NCBI GenBank assembly: GCA_015222595.1
Contig: JADFVP010000086.1
Location: 1 to 11,545, forward strand
Direction: 5' to 3'
DNA: 11,545 bases
Source of the DNA: Pseudomonadota bacterium
GTDB lineage: Bacteria; Desulfobacterota; GWC2-55-46; JADFVP01
Part shown: piece by piece, positions 1 to 7,131 of the stretch
Numbering within the stretch: the stretch's first letter is position 1
How the letters are laid out: each line of letters starts with the position of its first letter
Position numbers and translations under genes: made by a program
Notes under the pieces: model-generated
The model's input: only the letters and a program-made list of their open reading frames with translations
Told to the model about the DNA's origin: nothing
Database searches by the model: none

Positions 1-1844
1 ACTATCCGCTATTTACTTTGAAGTATGCATGGCTTGACAACCAGGTTCAGTCGATGGATGTGGGATTTCGGATCGATCCTGGTGGTGATGACGATGAGGA
101 GATCTATTTTGTAAGGACCCTGCCGGGTTCCGTTTCTGGTATGAACAGGTTTGAGATAGACCTCTTAAGGGAGGTCGGCAATATCTTTCCAGGCGCAGTA
201 ACCGGCAACGAGAAGTTGGTAGGGGTCGATCTCTTTCCACACAAGAGGTGGGGTGTGGATCTGTCTGAGGCGATAAAGGAGGGTAGGTATAGTTATTATG
301 TTAAAGGGATGCAGGTTTCTTCAAATGAAGGCTCTGTAGTTACAGTATTTGAGGACAACTTTGAAAAACTCAAGTTGTCGGGAAAGTCTGCCTACTTCAT
401 GGATCAGAAGAGAAAAGACTTATTGGTTCCGGTCGCATTGGGTGGAAGTAAGGGTATTTATAAAAGTACGGAATTTACTATACCTTTGAGTTCACGATTG
501 CAGGATCGGTCATGCAGTATTGTAGAGGTTCCCTTTAAGGTCGTAGACAAGGATGTTCAACATATACGCGTGTGGGCAGGTTACGACACTTCAGGAAATG
601 GAAGAGCGAATGAGTTTGTGCCTGTTGGCAGGCGAGTTCCGCTGTTTAAATGGAACCTTGTTACGAGAGATATGAAGGAGCCTATGCTTCTTCATGAAGC
701 GAAAATTGCAGAGGACTTTCATGTCGAGTATACGACGCAGGCCGGGGTCAGTAATGTCATTATCTTAAGGAATGGCAAGCCGCTTGCGATGGCACCAGGT
801 AAAGATTTTCATATTGCACAGGAGCAGGTTTATGTTGAAGCCGGTAAGGTGCTTATCAATCTTCCAAGTAGCGTACTTCCCGGCAGTTCCGACTATGTAT
901 TGTACTATATGCCGAAGGAATGGATACAGGATAGCTCAAGGTTCCCTGGTTTTAAAAAGTTTGTTTTCGGGGTTGACGAGTTGAAAGGATTTTTTCCCGG
1001 CGAAGCCGCACCGGTTGAGCTTAAGTTTGTACTTGTGGGAAGGCTGCCGGAAAATAGTGCGAAGGAGAAAGAGTACGAGTTTTACTTCAAGGCTCCTGTT
1101 TATAAAGATACCGTGCTGCCGCAGATTGCGAACATAAAGAGTTTTTCTAATATGCCCACTGTAAGGCTGGACAGTAAAGAGATAAAGTTTAGCGGGCAAG
1201 AGATAGACCAGAAGATTGAGGCATACTCGCTTAAGGGAAAGGTATATCTGGAAGAAGGGCAGCACATACTAGGTGTGAATGAGCCTGGAGCGCTCGAAGT
1301 TAAGTCGGTCTATATTAAACCTGTCAGTGATCAGCAGTCAGAAGCCGGAAGTTATGAACCGCCAGGCATAGCATTTAAAAAGGTAAACCCGACGCGTTAC
1401 GTAGTAGATATAAAAGAAGCGATGGGGGCCTTCACACTTGTCTTTAATGAGAGTTTTAATGAAGGCTGGAAGGCGTATGTGAGACTGGGGCAGGCGACAA
1501 GCGAGAGTGAGGCGAATGAGGCAGGCAGAGAGGACAGTAAGTCCGAGCCATGGTCGGCACTTTTGAGTGCATGGGGTGACAGTGGAAAAAGGATTGAGAT
1601 CGAGGACCACTTTGTCGTAAACGGATATGCAAACGGGTGGAGAGTACCGGTCATGCAGTCCGGGGGGCAGGTTTTGGAGCCTGGAGTTGAGGGCATGCAG
1701 GATTTTATAATTATCCTGGAGTATAAACCTCAACGGTTGTTCGAGATAGGTTTGCTGATTACTGTGACAGCTCTCTTTGGGTGTTTGATCTACTTAGGGT
1801 ATGGATTAGTGAAGCGGAGGGCGAGAAGCGGGTGCAGAGAATAA
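1..1844 (+). CDS. C-terminal part of a large membrane-anchored polysaccharide-locus protein (5' end outside window)
   Basis: The reading frame is open to the left edge (codons readable from base 3), so the TTG at 18 is not taken as the real start. About 613 residues are visible. Most of it reads as a beta-rich, soluble, probably periplasmic region with few cysteines. Counting from the TTG, the C-terminal end has NPTRY (about 457), then ESFNEGWKAYV, an acidic low-complexity stretch, NGYANGW (about 535) and PQRLF (about 571), followed by one transmembrane helix (about 576-598) and a basic tail (KRRARSGCRE). From memory, this NPTxY / ExxxxGW / NGYANGW / PQRLF series occurs at the C-terminus of large uncharacterised membrane proteins in bacterial polysaccharide clusters, often after a GT-C-like membrane part; that part would lie upstream here. 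The stop overlaps the next gene. A role in late, periplasmic polysaccharide assembly is inference; no catalytic residue can be pointed to. Confidence 0.7.
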   Translation, partial: YPLFTLKYAWLDNQVQSMDVGFRIDPGGDDDEEIYFVRTLPGSVSGMNRFEIDLLREVGNIFPGAVTGNEKLVGVDLFPHKRWGVDLSEAIKEGRYSYYVKGMQVSSNEGSVVTVFEDNFEKLKLSGKSAYFMDQKRKDLLVPVALGGSKGIYKSTEFTIPLSSRLQDRSCSIVEVPFKVVDKDVQHIRVWAGYDTSGNGRANEFVPVGRRVPLFKWNLVTRDMKEPMLLHEAKIAEDFHVEYTTQAGVSNVIILRNGKPLAMAPGKDFHIAQEQVYVEAGKVLINLPSSVLPGSSDYVLYYMPKEWIQDSSRFPGFKKFVFGVDELKGFFPGEAAPVELKFVLVGRLPENSAKEKEYEFYFKAPVYKDTVLPQIANIKSFSNMPTVRLDSKEIKFSGQEIDQKIEAYSLKGKVYLEEGQHILGVNEPGALEVKSVYIKPVSDQQSEAGSYEPPGIAFKKVNPTRYVVDIKEAMGAFTLVFNESFNEGWKAYVRLGQATSESEANEAGREDSKSEPWSALLSAWGDSGKRIEIEDHFVVNGYANGWRVPVMQSGGQVLEPGVEGMQDFIIILEYKPQRLFEIGLLITVTALFGCLIYLGYGLVKRRARSGCRE

Positions 1845-2527
1845 AAGAGATCTGTTTCGATAGAATTCGCCTGGTCTGGGGGGGAGTGCTTCACTTCATT
1901 CTTATATGGAGCTCCCTTGCGCTCGGTTATAATTCGTACAAAGATATTCTGCAAGAGTCTGCTTCGCTTACGGTCGCCGTTAAGGATTCCATTAAAGGCA
2001 CTTTCCCGTGGGGAATCCTGATTTTCGTAATTTTGTATGTTCTTTGTGGTGTGCTCGGCAGGAAGGCGGGTAATATTCTCTTGACCGTCAGGCAATACGG
2101 CATAATCGTCGCGGTATATGTTCTGCTTATGAACATACTTTTCTTTTCAAGAGGTATTAGTGTTTTAGTTGCCCTGAACCTCTCTGCCATGTACATTGCT
2201 ATACTATTAATTATAATTGGTGTGGTTAATAGATTTTTTGTTGCGGATACCGCAGTATGCTCAGACAATGACGCCGCGCCAACTGCAAGTAGTAATTGGC
2301 ACAGGAGAAAAGCAAAGATAGCGGAGTACTTCAAAGAAAGCGATCTGTCATCTAAATTCATTATTGCTTTTACAGTATTGCTTGTGGTGTGCGCCTTGCT
2401 GTTGTTAGTTCATGGAGAAAAGCATGTAGAAGTACTGGCAGGCGTTGCATATTTACTTTTGGTGCTAGGGGTTGCCGTAGGGGTTTATCGGTTGATAAGG
2501 TACGGGGATAGAGAAGAGAAGGAATGA
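1832..2527 (+). CDS. Hypothetical six-helix membrane protein
   Basis: I do not recognise this family. I chose the GTG at 1832 (about 231 residues) because GGAGG lies at 1816-1820 and it overlaps the previous gene by only 13 bases. A longer reading from a GTG at 1781 would overlap by 64 bases and has no good ribosome binding site. Numbered from 1781, hydrophobic segments fall at about 33-50, 77-93, 107-122, 128-149, 193-211 and 217-238, giving six probable membrane helices. A hydrophilic loop of about 40 residues (150-192) separates helices 4 and 5, and the tail is charged (YGDREEKE). No catalytic motif was seen. It sits between two large polysaccharide-locus membrane proteins and overlaps or abuts both, so it is probably co-translated with them and may be a partner subunit; that is inference only. 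Base composition is AT-richer than the downstream genes. Confidence 0.7.
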   Translation: MQRIKEICFDRIRLVWGGVLHFILIWSSLALGYNSYKDILQESASLTVAVKDSIKGTFPWGILIFVILYVLCGVLGRKAGNILLTVRQYGIIVAVYVLLMNILFFSRGISVLVALNLSAMYIAILLIIIGVVNRFFVADTAVCSDNDAAPTASSNWHRRKAKIAEYFKESDLSSKFIIAFTVLLVVCALLLLVHGEKHVEVLAGVAYLLLVLGVAVGVYRLIRYGDREEKE

Positions 2528-2543
2528 TAGCTAATTATAGCTG

Positions 2544-4379
2544 ATGAGAATGTGTATGCCACTATTTGAAGTATTCTATTTTTGTCTAGCTGCTGTTCTA
2601 GCCATTATCTATACATATCCCTTGATAACAGATCTATCAGGAATGTTTTATGGTTTCCCATGGGATGCTCTTGGTGGCATGTGGTATCTCTGGTGGTTCA
2701 AATTCAGTTACCTCTCCGAACTCTCTTTAAGGGTCCACACTTATCTGGCATATCCGTTTGGTCAGGATTTTTCCAGTTACCATATTTCGTACTTAACCGA
2801 GACCGTCGGTTTTCTTCTGACCTATTTTGCAAATGAGGTGGTCGCTCACAATATCCTGAGGCTGGTCAGTTTCCCTGTTCTGGCTACTACAACGTACCTG
2901 CTCCTTTATCACCTCACCAGACACAGAACTGCCAGTGCATTTATAGGGCTGGTTTATGCCTTCTCTCCTTTTCATACGATTCATAATATGGCTCACCTTG
3001 CCAACGTCTATTTCGTCCCCCTGGTGGTCCTGTTCTTATTAAGGCTGCTCGACGAAGTCAGGTACAAGTATGCGCTGCTATTGGGTCTGTTCTGGGGGAT
3101 GCTCTTTATTGATAACGCCTATTACGCCTACTTTCTGGCAATACTGAGCCTGGTGCTTATTGTTGCGTATCTGCTCGACAGTGAGAAGAGATCTAATATA
3201 CTGAGCTATTCCTTTTTGAAGCTTTCCGTTCTTGCTTTTTTGGTATTTCTTTTAGTTATCTTCCCCATGGTCTATCCACTGCTAAAGGGTGTTGTATCTG
3301 CGCACGGTGATAAAGGCGCGTATGTACAAGGCCTCTACAGTAGAAACTTTTATGACCTGTTTGTCTTTTCAGCAAAGCCATTGGATTACCTGTTGCCATC
3401 TAAATACAATCTCTTTTTAGGGTGGCTGGTGCCGGACTTCGGGCTAGGGCCGTTAAAAGGGCACAGGTATACGACCCACACGCTCTACCTCGGGTACAGT
3501 ATTATGATCCTTGGCGGGTATGCGCTCTACCGTGCCGTACGCCATGCGGGGCGGCTGGGTAGTGACAAGAGGGACAGGCGCAACATATACCTCTTTTTTG
3601 TGTTTGCAGTTGCTGCTCTCGTACTCTCTGCGCCACCCTATATACCGCTCGGCGAGTATAGTGTCGACTACCAGACAAGGGAGGTTTTTGCCGAATATAA
3701 GCTCTATCTCCCACAGTACTTTCTTTTTAAGATACTCCCTGTCTTTAGGGTATATGCAAGGATCGGGGCCATAGTTCTTCTGGGCGCCTGTGTGCTGGCA
3801 GCATTCGGGTTAAGAGATATTCTGGACAGGATCAATACCAGAAAGTGGAGGGTTGTCTTCTTATCCGTGCTATCTCTTGTGTTATTGGTCGAGTTCGTTG
3901 AGTTTCCGCCCCACAGGCTTACCAAAGTAAAAGAGCCCGAGGTCTATAAGTGGCTGGCCGCAGCCCCGGACCAGTTCCCGATCGTAGAGTACCCGCTCGG
4001 TTCCGGGGACGATCCGTATACTACGTACGAGTACTTTTTCAACCAGAGGATACATAAAAAATACCTTGTTAACGGCGCCGCAGCAGGGACTCCGGCAGAT
4101 GAGTTTCGAAAAGAGGTTATCGATATTTCTAACCCCGAAGCGGTGGACAAGCTTGCCGAGATTGGCGTCAGGTACGTTCTGGTGCATGAGGACAAGTATA
4201 TAAACGGCAACGAGACCGTGCCGCTCGACTGGGTTACAACCCCGCCTAGAGAGAAGCTCTTTCCTGTGGAGTATAACGACGGTAAGGTGCCTGATCTGGC
4301 TTTGGTGAAAGATAGATTGAGACTGGTTAAGAGTTTCGAGGGAACAAAGGTCTATGAATTTATCGAAGGCAGCAGGTAA
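2544..4379 (+). CDS. GT-C-like polytopic membrane protein, putative lipid-linked sugar transferase
   Basis: The 611 residues contain roughly ten or more hydrophobic segments up to about residue 455, then a soluble C-terminal domain of about 150 residues. The first outer loop carries an acidic, aromatic motif (PWDALGGMWYLWW, Asp41), the place where GT-C enzymes often keep a catalytic acid. RVYARIGAIVLLG (about 402-414) resembles a helix common in YfhO/GT-C-like membrane proteins. The tail has PEVYKWLAAAP (about 465-475), FPIVEYPLG (about 478-486) and a YVLVHEDKY segment (544-552), a pattern I associate with uncharacterised GT-C-like proteins of polysaccharide loci. Such enzymes use polyprenyl-phosphate sugars on the periplasmic side; a Wzy-like polymerase role cannot be excluded. 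Start codons at 2544, 2550 and 2556 are all possible and none has a strong Shine-Dalgarno. The end overlaps the flippase gene by 26 bases. The first half is AT-richer than the second. Confidence 0.7.
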   Translation: MRMCMPLFEVFYFCLAAVLAIIYTYPLITDLSGMFYGFPWDALGGMWYLWWFKFSYLSELSLRVHTYLAYPFGQDFSSYHISYLTETVGFLLTYFANEVVAHNILRLVSFPVLATTTYLLLYHLTRHRTASAFIGLVYAFSPFHTIHNMAHLANVYFVPLVVLFLLRLLDEVRYKYALLLGLFWGMLFIDNAYYAYFLAILSLVLIVAYLLDSEKRSNILSYSFLKLSVLAFLVFLLVIFPMVYPLLKGVVSAHGDKGAYVQGLYSRNFYDLFVFSAKPLDYLLPSKYNLFLGWLVPDFGLGPLKGHRYTTHTLYLGYSIMILGGYALYRAVRHAGRLGSDKRDRRNIYLFFVFAVAALVLSAPPYIPLGEYSVDYQTREVFAEYKLYLPQYFLFKILPVFRVYARIGAIVLLGACVLAAFGLRDILDRINTRKWRVVFLSVLSLVLLVEFVEFPPHRLTKVKEPEVYKWLAAAPDQFPIVEYPLGSGDDPYTTYEYFFNQRIHKKYLVNGAAAGTPADEFRKEVIDISNPEAVDKLAEIGVRYVLVHEDKYINGNETVPLDWVTTPPREKLFPVEYNDGKVPDLALVKDRLRLVKSFEGTKVYEFIEGSR

Positions 4380-5793
4380 TTCGCTTTGGATTCTCGCGGC
4401 AAGCGGGGTCAATAAGGTTTCGAGCATCGTGCTGCTCGTCGTTCTTACCCGCGCGCTCGGCGCCGAGGGTTTCGGCTCTTTCTCTTACGCCCTCTTCTTC
4501 GTGCTCTTCTTCAGTTCGCTTACAGAACTCGGTCTTACACCCGTATTAATCAGGTATGTCAATGCAAGCGGTGGCAGGGCCGATTCAAGTAAGGCGCAGG
4601 GGGTCGGGCTTGCCATAGGGCTCGTCTCCACAGGCGTTGCAATACTGCTTGCCTGTGTCGGGGCAACGCTATTCGGGCTCGATCCAGACATCAGGCTCTT
4701 GATCTGTATCGCTTCGGCCAGCCTTCTTATATCGTTCAGAGATATTACCTTCCGTTGGATACTAGAAGTGCCGTTCAGGGCTTCTCTTAAGATGCGCACT
4801 CCCGCGCTCATCGGAATAGGTTCCGAGCTAATCGGGTTGCTGCTTGTAATAGTAGCCGTATCGCACTCAAGCTCGGTGGCGGTAATACTCGCCCTCTACG
4901 TCGTAAGTAACCTGCCGGGCTTTATCCTGCTCGCAGTTCTCTCCTTCAAAGAGATTGTGCCTACCCTTGCGCCCGGCGGCGTGGGGCCTGTAGAGGTTCT
5001 TCGAGAGGCCGCGCCGATCGCGGCCTCTAACTTTATGATAACTGTCTACCTTGCCGTTGGCGCGCTCATGCTCTTTCGATACTCCGGGGCAGAGTCTCTC
5101 GCCTACTATGCGCTCGCGTTCAGACTGACCACTTCCCTTCGTGTTATTCCAGAGGCGATTGGGCATTCGCTGCTGCCTCTTATGGCTACGGCGCACGCAG
5201 AAGACGGGGGCATGGAGAGGGTGGCTGCGCTCTTCGGGCGGGCGATAAAGTATGTATCGCTCGCAGCCTTTCCGCTCGCGCTCGGCACCATGGCGGTTGC
5301 GCCCAACGTTGCAACGCTGGTCGGAGGAGAGAGCTTCTCACCTGCCTCGTTAGCCCTTGCCGTGCTCATTTGGGCCACCTTCTTCGCCTTCTTCAATACC
5401 GTACTGCGCTTTACGTTCAATGCCGTTGCTTTTCAGAGGCTCAGCTTCTGGCTCTATCTCGTTGTCGCGCTCTCTACTGTTCTCCTCTCGGCGCTACTTA
5501 TTCCACGCTGGGGCCTTGCGGGCGCCTGTGCGGCACTCGCTCTCTCGGAGGCTTTGGGACTTGTAGTCGGGGCCGTAATGGGCGCGAGGGTCGGGCTCGG
5601 AGTGCGCCCCGGAGTTATGGCCGGAGAGATGGTGAGAGTTGCAGCCGCCTCTGTGGTAATGGCCGGAGTGGTATGGTATCTGCCGAATTTGCTTTTGCAG
5701 GTTATAGTCGGTATAATCGCCTACACGTTCTTTGTACTTCTTTTTGGCGGCGTTAGTAGGCGCGAGCTGTTCGGTTGGCTCCGCTTAGGATGA
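4354..5793 (+). CDS. wzx: Wzx-type polysaccharide flippase (MOP superfamily)
   Basis: The 479-residue length fits Wzx/RfbX-type flippases, which move undecaprenyl-diphosphate-linked repeat units from the cytoplasmic to the periplasmic face of the inner membrane. The N-terminus (NSLWILAASGVNKVSSIVLL, then LTRALGAEGFGSFSYAL at about 31-47) matches the usual start of the polysaccharide biosynthesis protein family: a first helix, then R-x-LG-x-x-x-FG-x-(F/Y). The rest is almost continuously hydrophobic, with room for 12-14 helices broken by short basic loops. The ATG at 4354 lies inside the end of the preceding gene. A GAGGGA sequence at 4338-4343 sits 10 bases upstream, and the overlap suggests translational coupling. 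G+C is clearly higher than in the genes at the left end of the window. Family assignment is firm; the transported repeat unit is unknown, and the symbol is a functional label rather than a proven orthologue. Confidence 0.88.
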   Translation: MNLSKAAGNSLWILAASGVNKVSSIVLLVVLTRALGAEGFGSFSYALFFVLFFSSLTELGLTPVLIRYVNASGGRADSSKAQGVGLAIGLVSTGVAILLACVGATLFGLDPDIRLLICIASASLLISFRDITFRWILEVPFRASLKMRTPALIGIGSELIGLLLVIVAVSHSSSVAVILALYVVSNLPGFILLAVLSFKEIVPTLAPGGVGPVEVLREAAPIAASNFMITVYLAVGALMLFRYSGAESLAYYALAFRLTTSLRVIPEAIGHSLLPLMATAHAEDGGMERVAALFGRAIKYVSLAAFPLALGTMAVAPNVATLVGGESFSPASLALAVLIWATFFAFFNTVLRFTFNAVAFQRLSFWLYLVVALSTVLLSALLIPRWGLAGACAALALSEALGLVVGAVMGARVGLGVRPGVMAGEMVRVAAASVVMAGVVWYLPNLLLQVIVGIIAYTFFVLLFGGVSRRELFGWLRLG

Positions 5794-5858
5794 GATTGCG
5801 GCTCTTTTCCACCGCACTCTATTGCGTCGTCTTTTTTACTTATTGGTTGCTGCCCTGA
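5790..5858 (+). other. Possible 22-residue hydrophobic micro-ORF
   Basis: An ATG overlaps the flippase stop codon as ATGA (5790-5793) and opens 22 codons ending at TGA 5856-5858. The peptide begins MRLRLF and continues with a hydrophobic run (ALYCVVFFTYWLLP), like a single basic-then-hydrophobic membrane segment. AGG at 5787-5789 touches the ATG directly, so expression would depend on termination-reinitiation. It may be a small membrane peptide, the remnant of a lost gene, or chance. No homology can be judged by eye. Confidence 0.2.
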
Positions 5859-5866
5859 CTCTTTTC

Positions 5867-5895
5867 TTAAATGGTTTACGACTCGACGGTATGAT
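5867..5895 (+). promoter_or_regulatory. Weak sigma-70 promoter candidate ahead of the GT4 gene
   Basis: TATGAT (5890-5895) is one base from the -10 consensus. It is preceded at 17 bases by TTAAAT (5867-5872), which matches only half of the -35 consensus. It lies in the only substantial gap of the polysaccharide locus (5794-5922) and would start transcription about 20 bases before the GT4 start codon. It could act as an internal promoter, but the poor -35 makes this tentative. Confidence 0.25.
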
Positions 5896-5922
5896 TTGCA
5901 TGAATGAAACGGGCTCAGTTCT

Positions 5923-7131
5923 ATGAAGGTAGCTCTTGTTCACGATTGGCTTACTGGAATGAGGGGCGGAGAGGCGGTCCTGGAAGCGTTCTGCGAACTC
6001 TACCCGAACGCCGATCTCTATACGTTGCTCCACACCCCGTCCACCGTCTCCGGTACTATTACCGACAGAAAGATAGTCACTTCGTTCATTCAGAGACTTC
6101 CCTTTGTTGAGCGCCGATACCGCATGTACCTGCCGCTCTTTCCAAGAGCGATTCGGAGCTTCGACCTTAGCGGCTACGACCTTGTTCTCTCCAGCTCTCA
6201 CTGTGTAGCAAAGGGGGTGCGCGTGCCGTCCGGCGTGGTGCACATTTCGTATATCCATACACCGATGCGCTATATATGGGACCGTTACGACGACTACTTC
6301 GGCCCGGGCCGCGCCTCGCTCGGCGTTAGGCTCGCAGCATCGATTGCGGCTCCGAGGTTAAGGGCGTGGGACGTAGCGTCAAGCGAGGGGGTCGACTGGT
6401 TCATAGCAAACTCAAGGTACGTGGCTGCAAGAATCAAGAGGTGTTATAATAGAGAGTCTACCGTAATCTACCCACCGGTAAACTGCAGCCGCTTCGGGCT
6501 GGCCGACGGTACGGTAGAAGGTAAAATAAAAAGAGCTGGCAAGGGGTCGGGCTGCGACCCGTTCTACCTGGTCGTTTCAGCTCTTGTGCCGTACAAGAGG
6601 GTAGACGTCGCTGTAGAGGCCTTTACTAACATGGGCCAAACCGGGCGGAGGTTGGTCGTAATCGGGTCGGGGCCCGAGGGGGCGAAGCTCAAGAGCGCGG
6701 CAGGGCCCAATGTCGAATTTCTCGGTTGGAAGTCGAACGAAGAGATAGCGCAGTACTACCGTGAAGCCGCAGCGCTGCTCTTTCCGGGCGAAGAGGACTT
6801 CGGTATAGTGCCTGTCGAGGCCATGGCGAGCGGAACCCCTGTGCTGGCATTCGCAAAGGGCGGGGCTCTAGAGACGGTTGTCCCGCCCGGCGGCACAGGA
6901 AAAAGAGAGGGAGAAGCCGCAGCGCCGACCGGCCTCTTCTTCGGCTCTCAGACCCCAGAGGCGTTGACAAAGGCGGTAGAAGAGTTTGAGCGGTGTAGCT
7001 CACTCTTCGACCCGGCGGCCATAAGGGCCCATGCGCTTGAGTTCGACTCCGTTAGATTTACAGAGAGTATCAGGGAGTTTATCACTCTTAAGAGAGAAGA
7101 GTTCGCTCGTACGTTAAAGGAAGAACGGTAG
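5923..7131 (+). CDS. GT4-family glycosyltransferase, WbaZ-like
   Basis: This 402-residue GT-B fold enzyme probably transfers a sugar (often mannose in this subfamily) from a nucleotide donor to a lipid-linked repeat unit at the cytoplasmic face. The N-terminal domain has MKVALVHDWLTGMRGGE (1-17), SSSHCVAKGV (90-99) and ISYIHTPMRYIWD (108-120), which I recognise as hallmarks of the WbaZ-like GT4 group. The C-terminal domain has LVPYKRVD (221-228, with Lys225/Arg226 in the donor-phosphate position) and the EX7E motif of GT4 retaining enzymes at Glu291 and Glu299 (FPGEEDFGIVPVE). The start is fixed by the family-typical MKVALVHDWL; its ribosome binding site is weak. The stop overlaps the next start by one base (TAGTG). 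Donor and acceptor are not determinable. Its high G+C matches the flippase and WcaJ genes. Confidence 0.9.
   Translation: MKVALVHDWLTGMRGGEAVLEAFCELYPNADLYTLLHTPSTVSGTITDRKIVTSFIQRLPFVERRYRMYLPLFPRAIRSFDLSGYDLVLSSSHCVAKGVRVPSGVVHISYIHTPMRYIWDRYDDYFGPGRASLGVRLAASIAAPRLRAWDVASSEGVDWFIANSRYVAARIKRCYNRESTVIYPPVNCSRFGLADGTVEGKIKRAGKGSGCDPFYLVVSALVPYKRVDVAVEAFTNMGQTGRRLVVIGSGPEGAKLKSAAGPNVEFLGWKSNEEIAQYYREAAALLFPGEEDFGIVPVEAMASGTPVLAFAKGGALETVVPPGGTGKREGEAAAPTGLFFGSQTPEALTKAVEEFERCSSLFDPAAIRAHALEFDSVRFTESIREFITLKREEFARTLKEER

Noticed and set aside
936..1733. Long minus-strand open frames opposite the first gene (936-1265, 1338-1733)
   Set aside because: They lie wholly opposite a well-supported coding frame with recognisable C-terminal motifs, and their translations show no domain or signal pattern.
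3882..4427. 181-residue minus-strand open frame
   Set aside because: It overlaps the GT-C-like gene's C-terminal domain and the flippase start, both supported by family motifs. It has no ribosome binding site or recognisable domain.
5370..5756. 128-residue plus-strand open frame inside the flippase gene
   Set aside because: It is a frame shadow rich in Arg, Cys and Ser, typical of out-of-frame reading of GC-rich DNA; the flippase frame is uninterrupted.
5813..5837. Hairpin CGCA/TGCG followed by a T6 run after the flippase gene, as a terminator
   Set aside because: The stem is only four base pairs and is separated from the T-run by five bases; too weak to call.
5891..5926. 11-codon leader-like ORF ending over the GT4 start codon (ATGA)
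   Set aside because: It is very short, overlaps the candidate -10 box and has no ribosome binding site; the overlap is easily due to chance.
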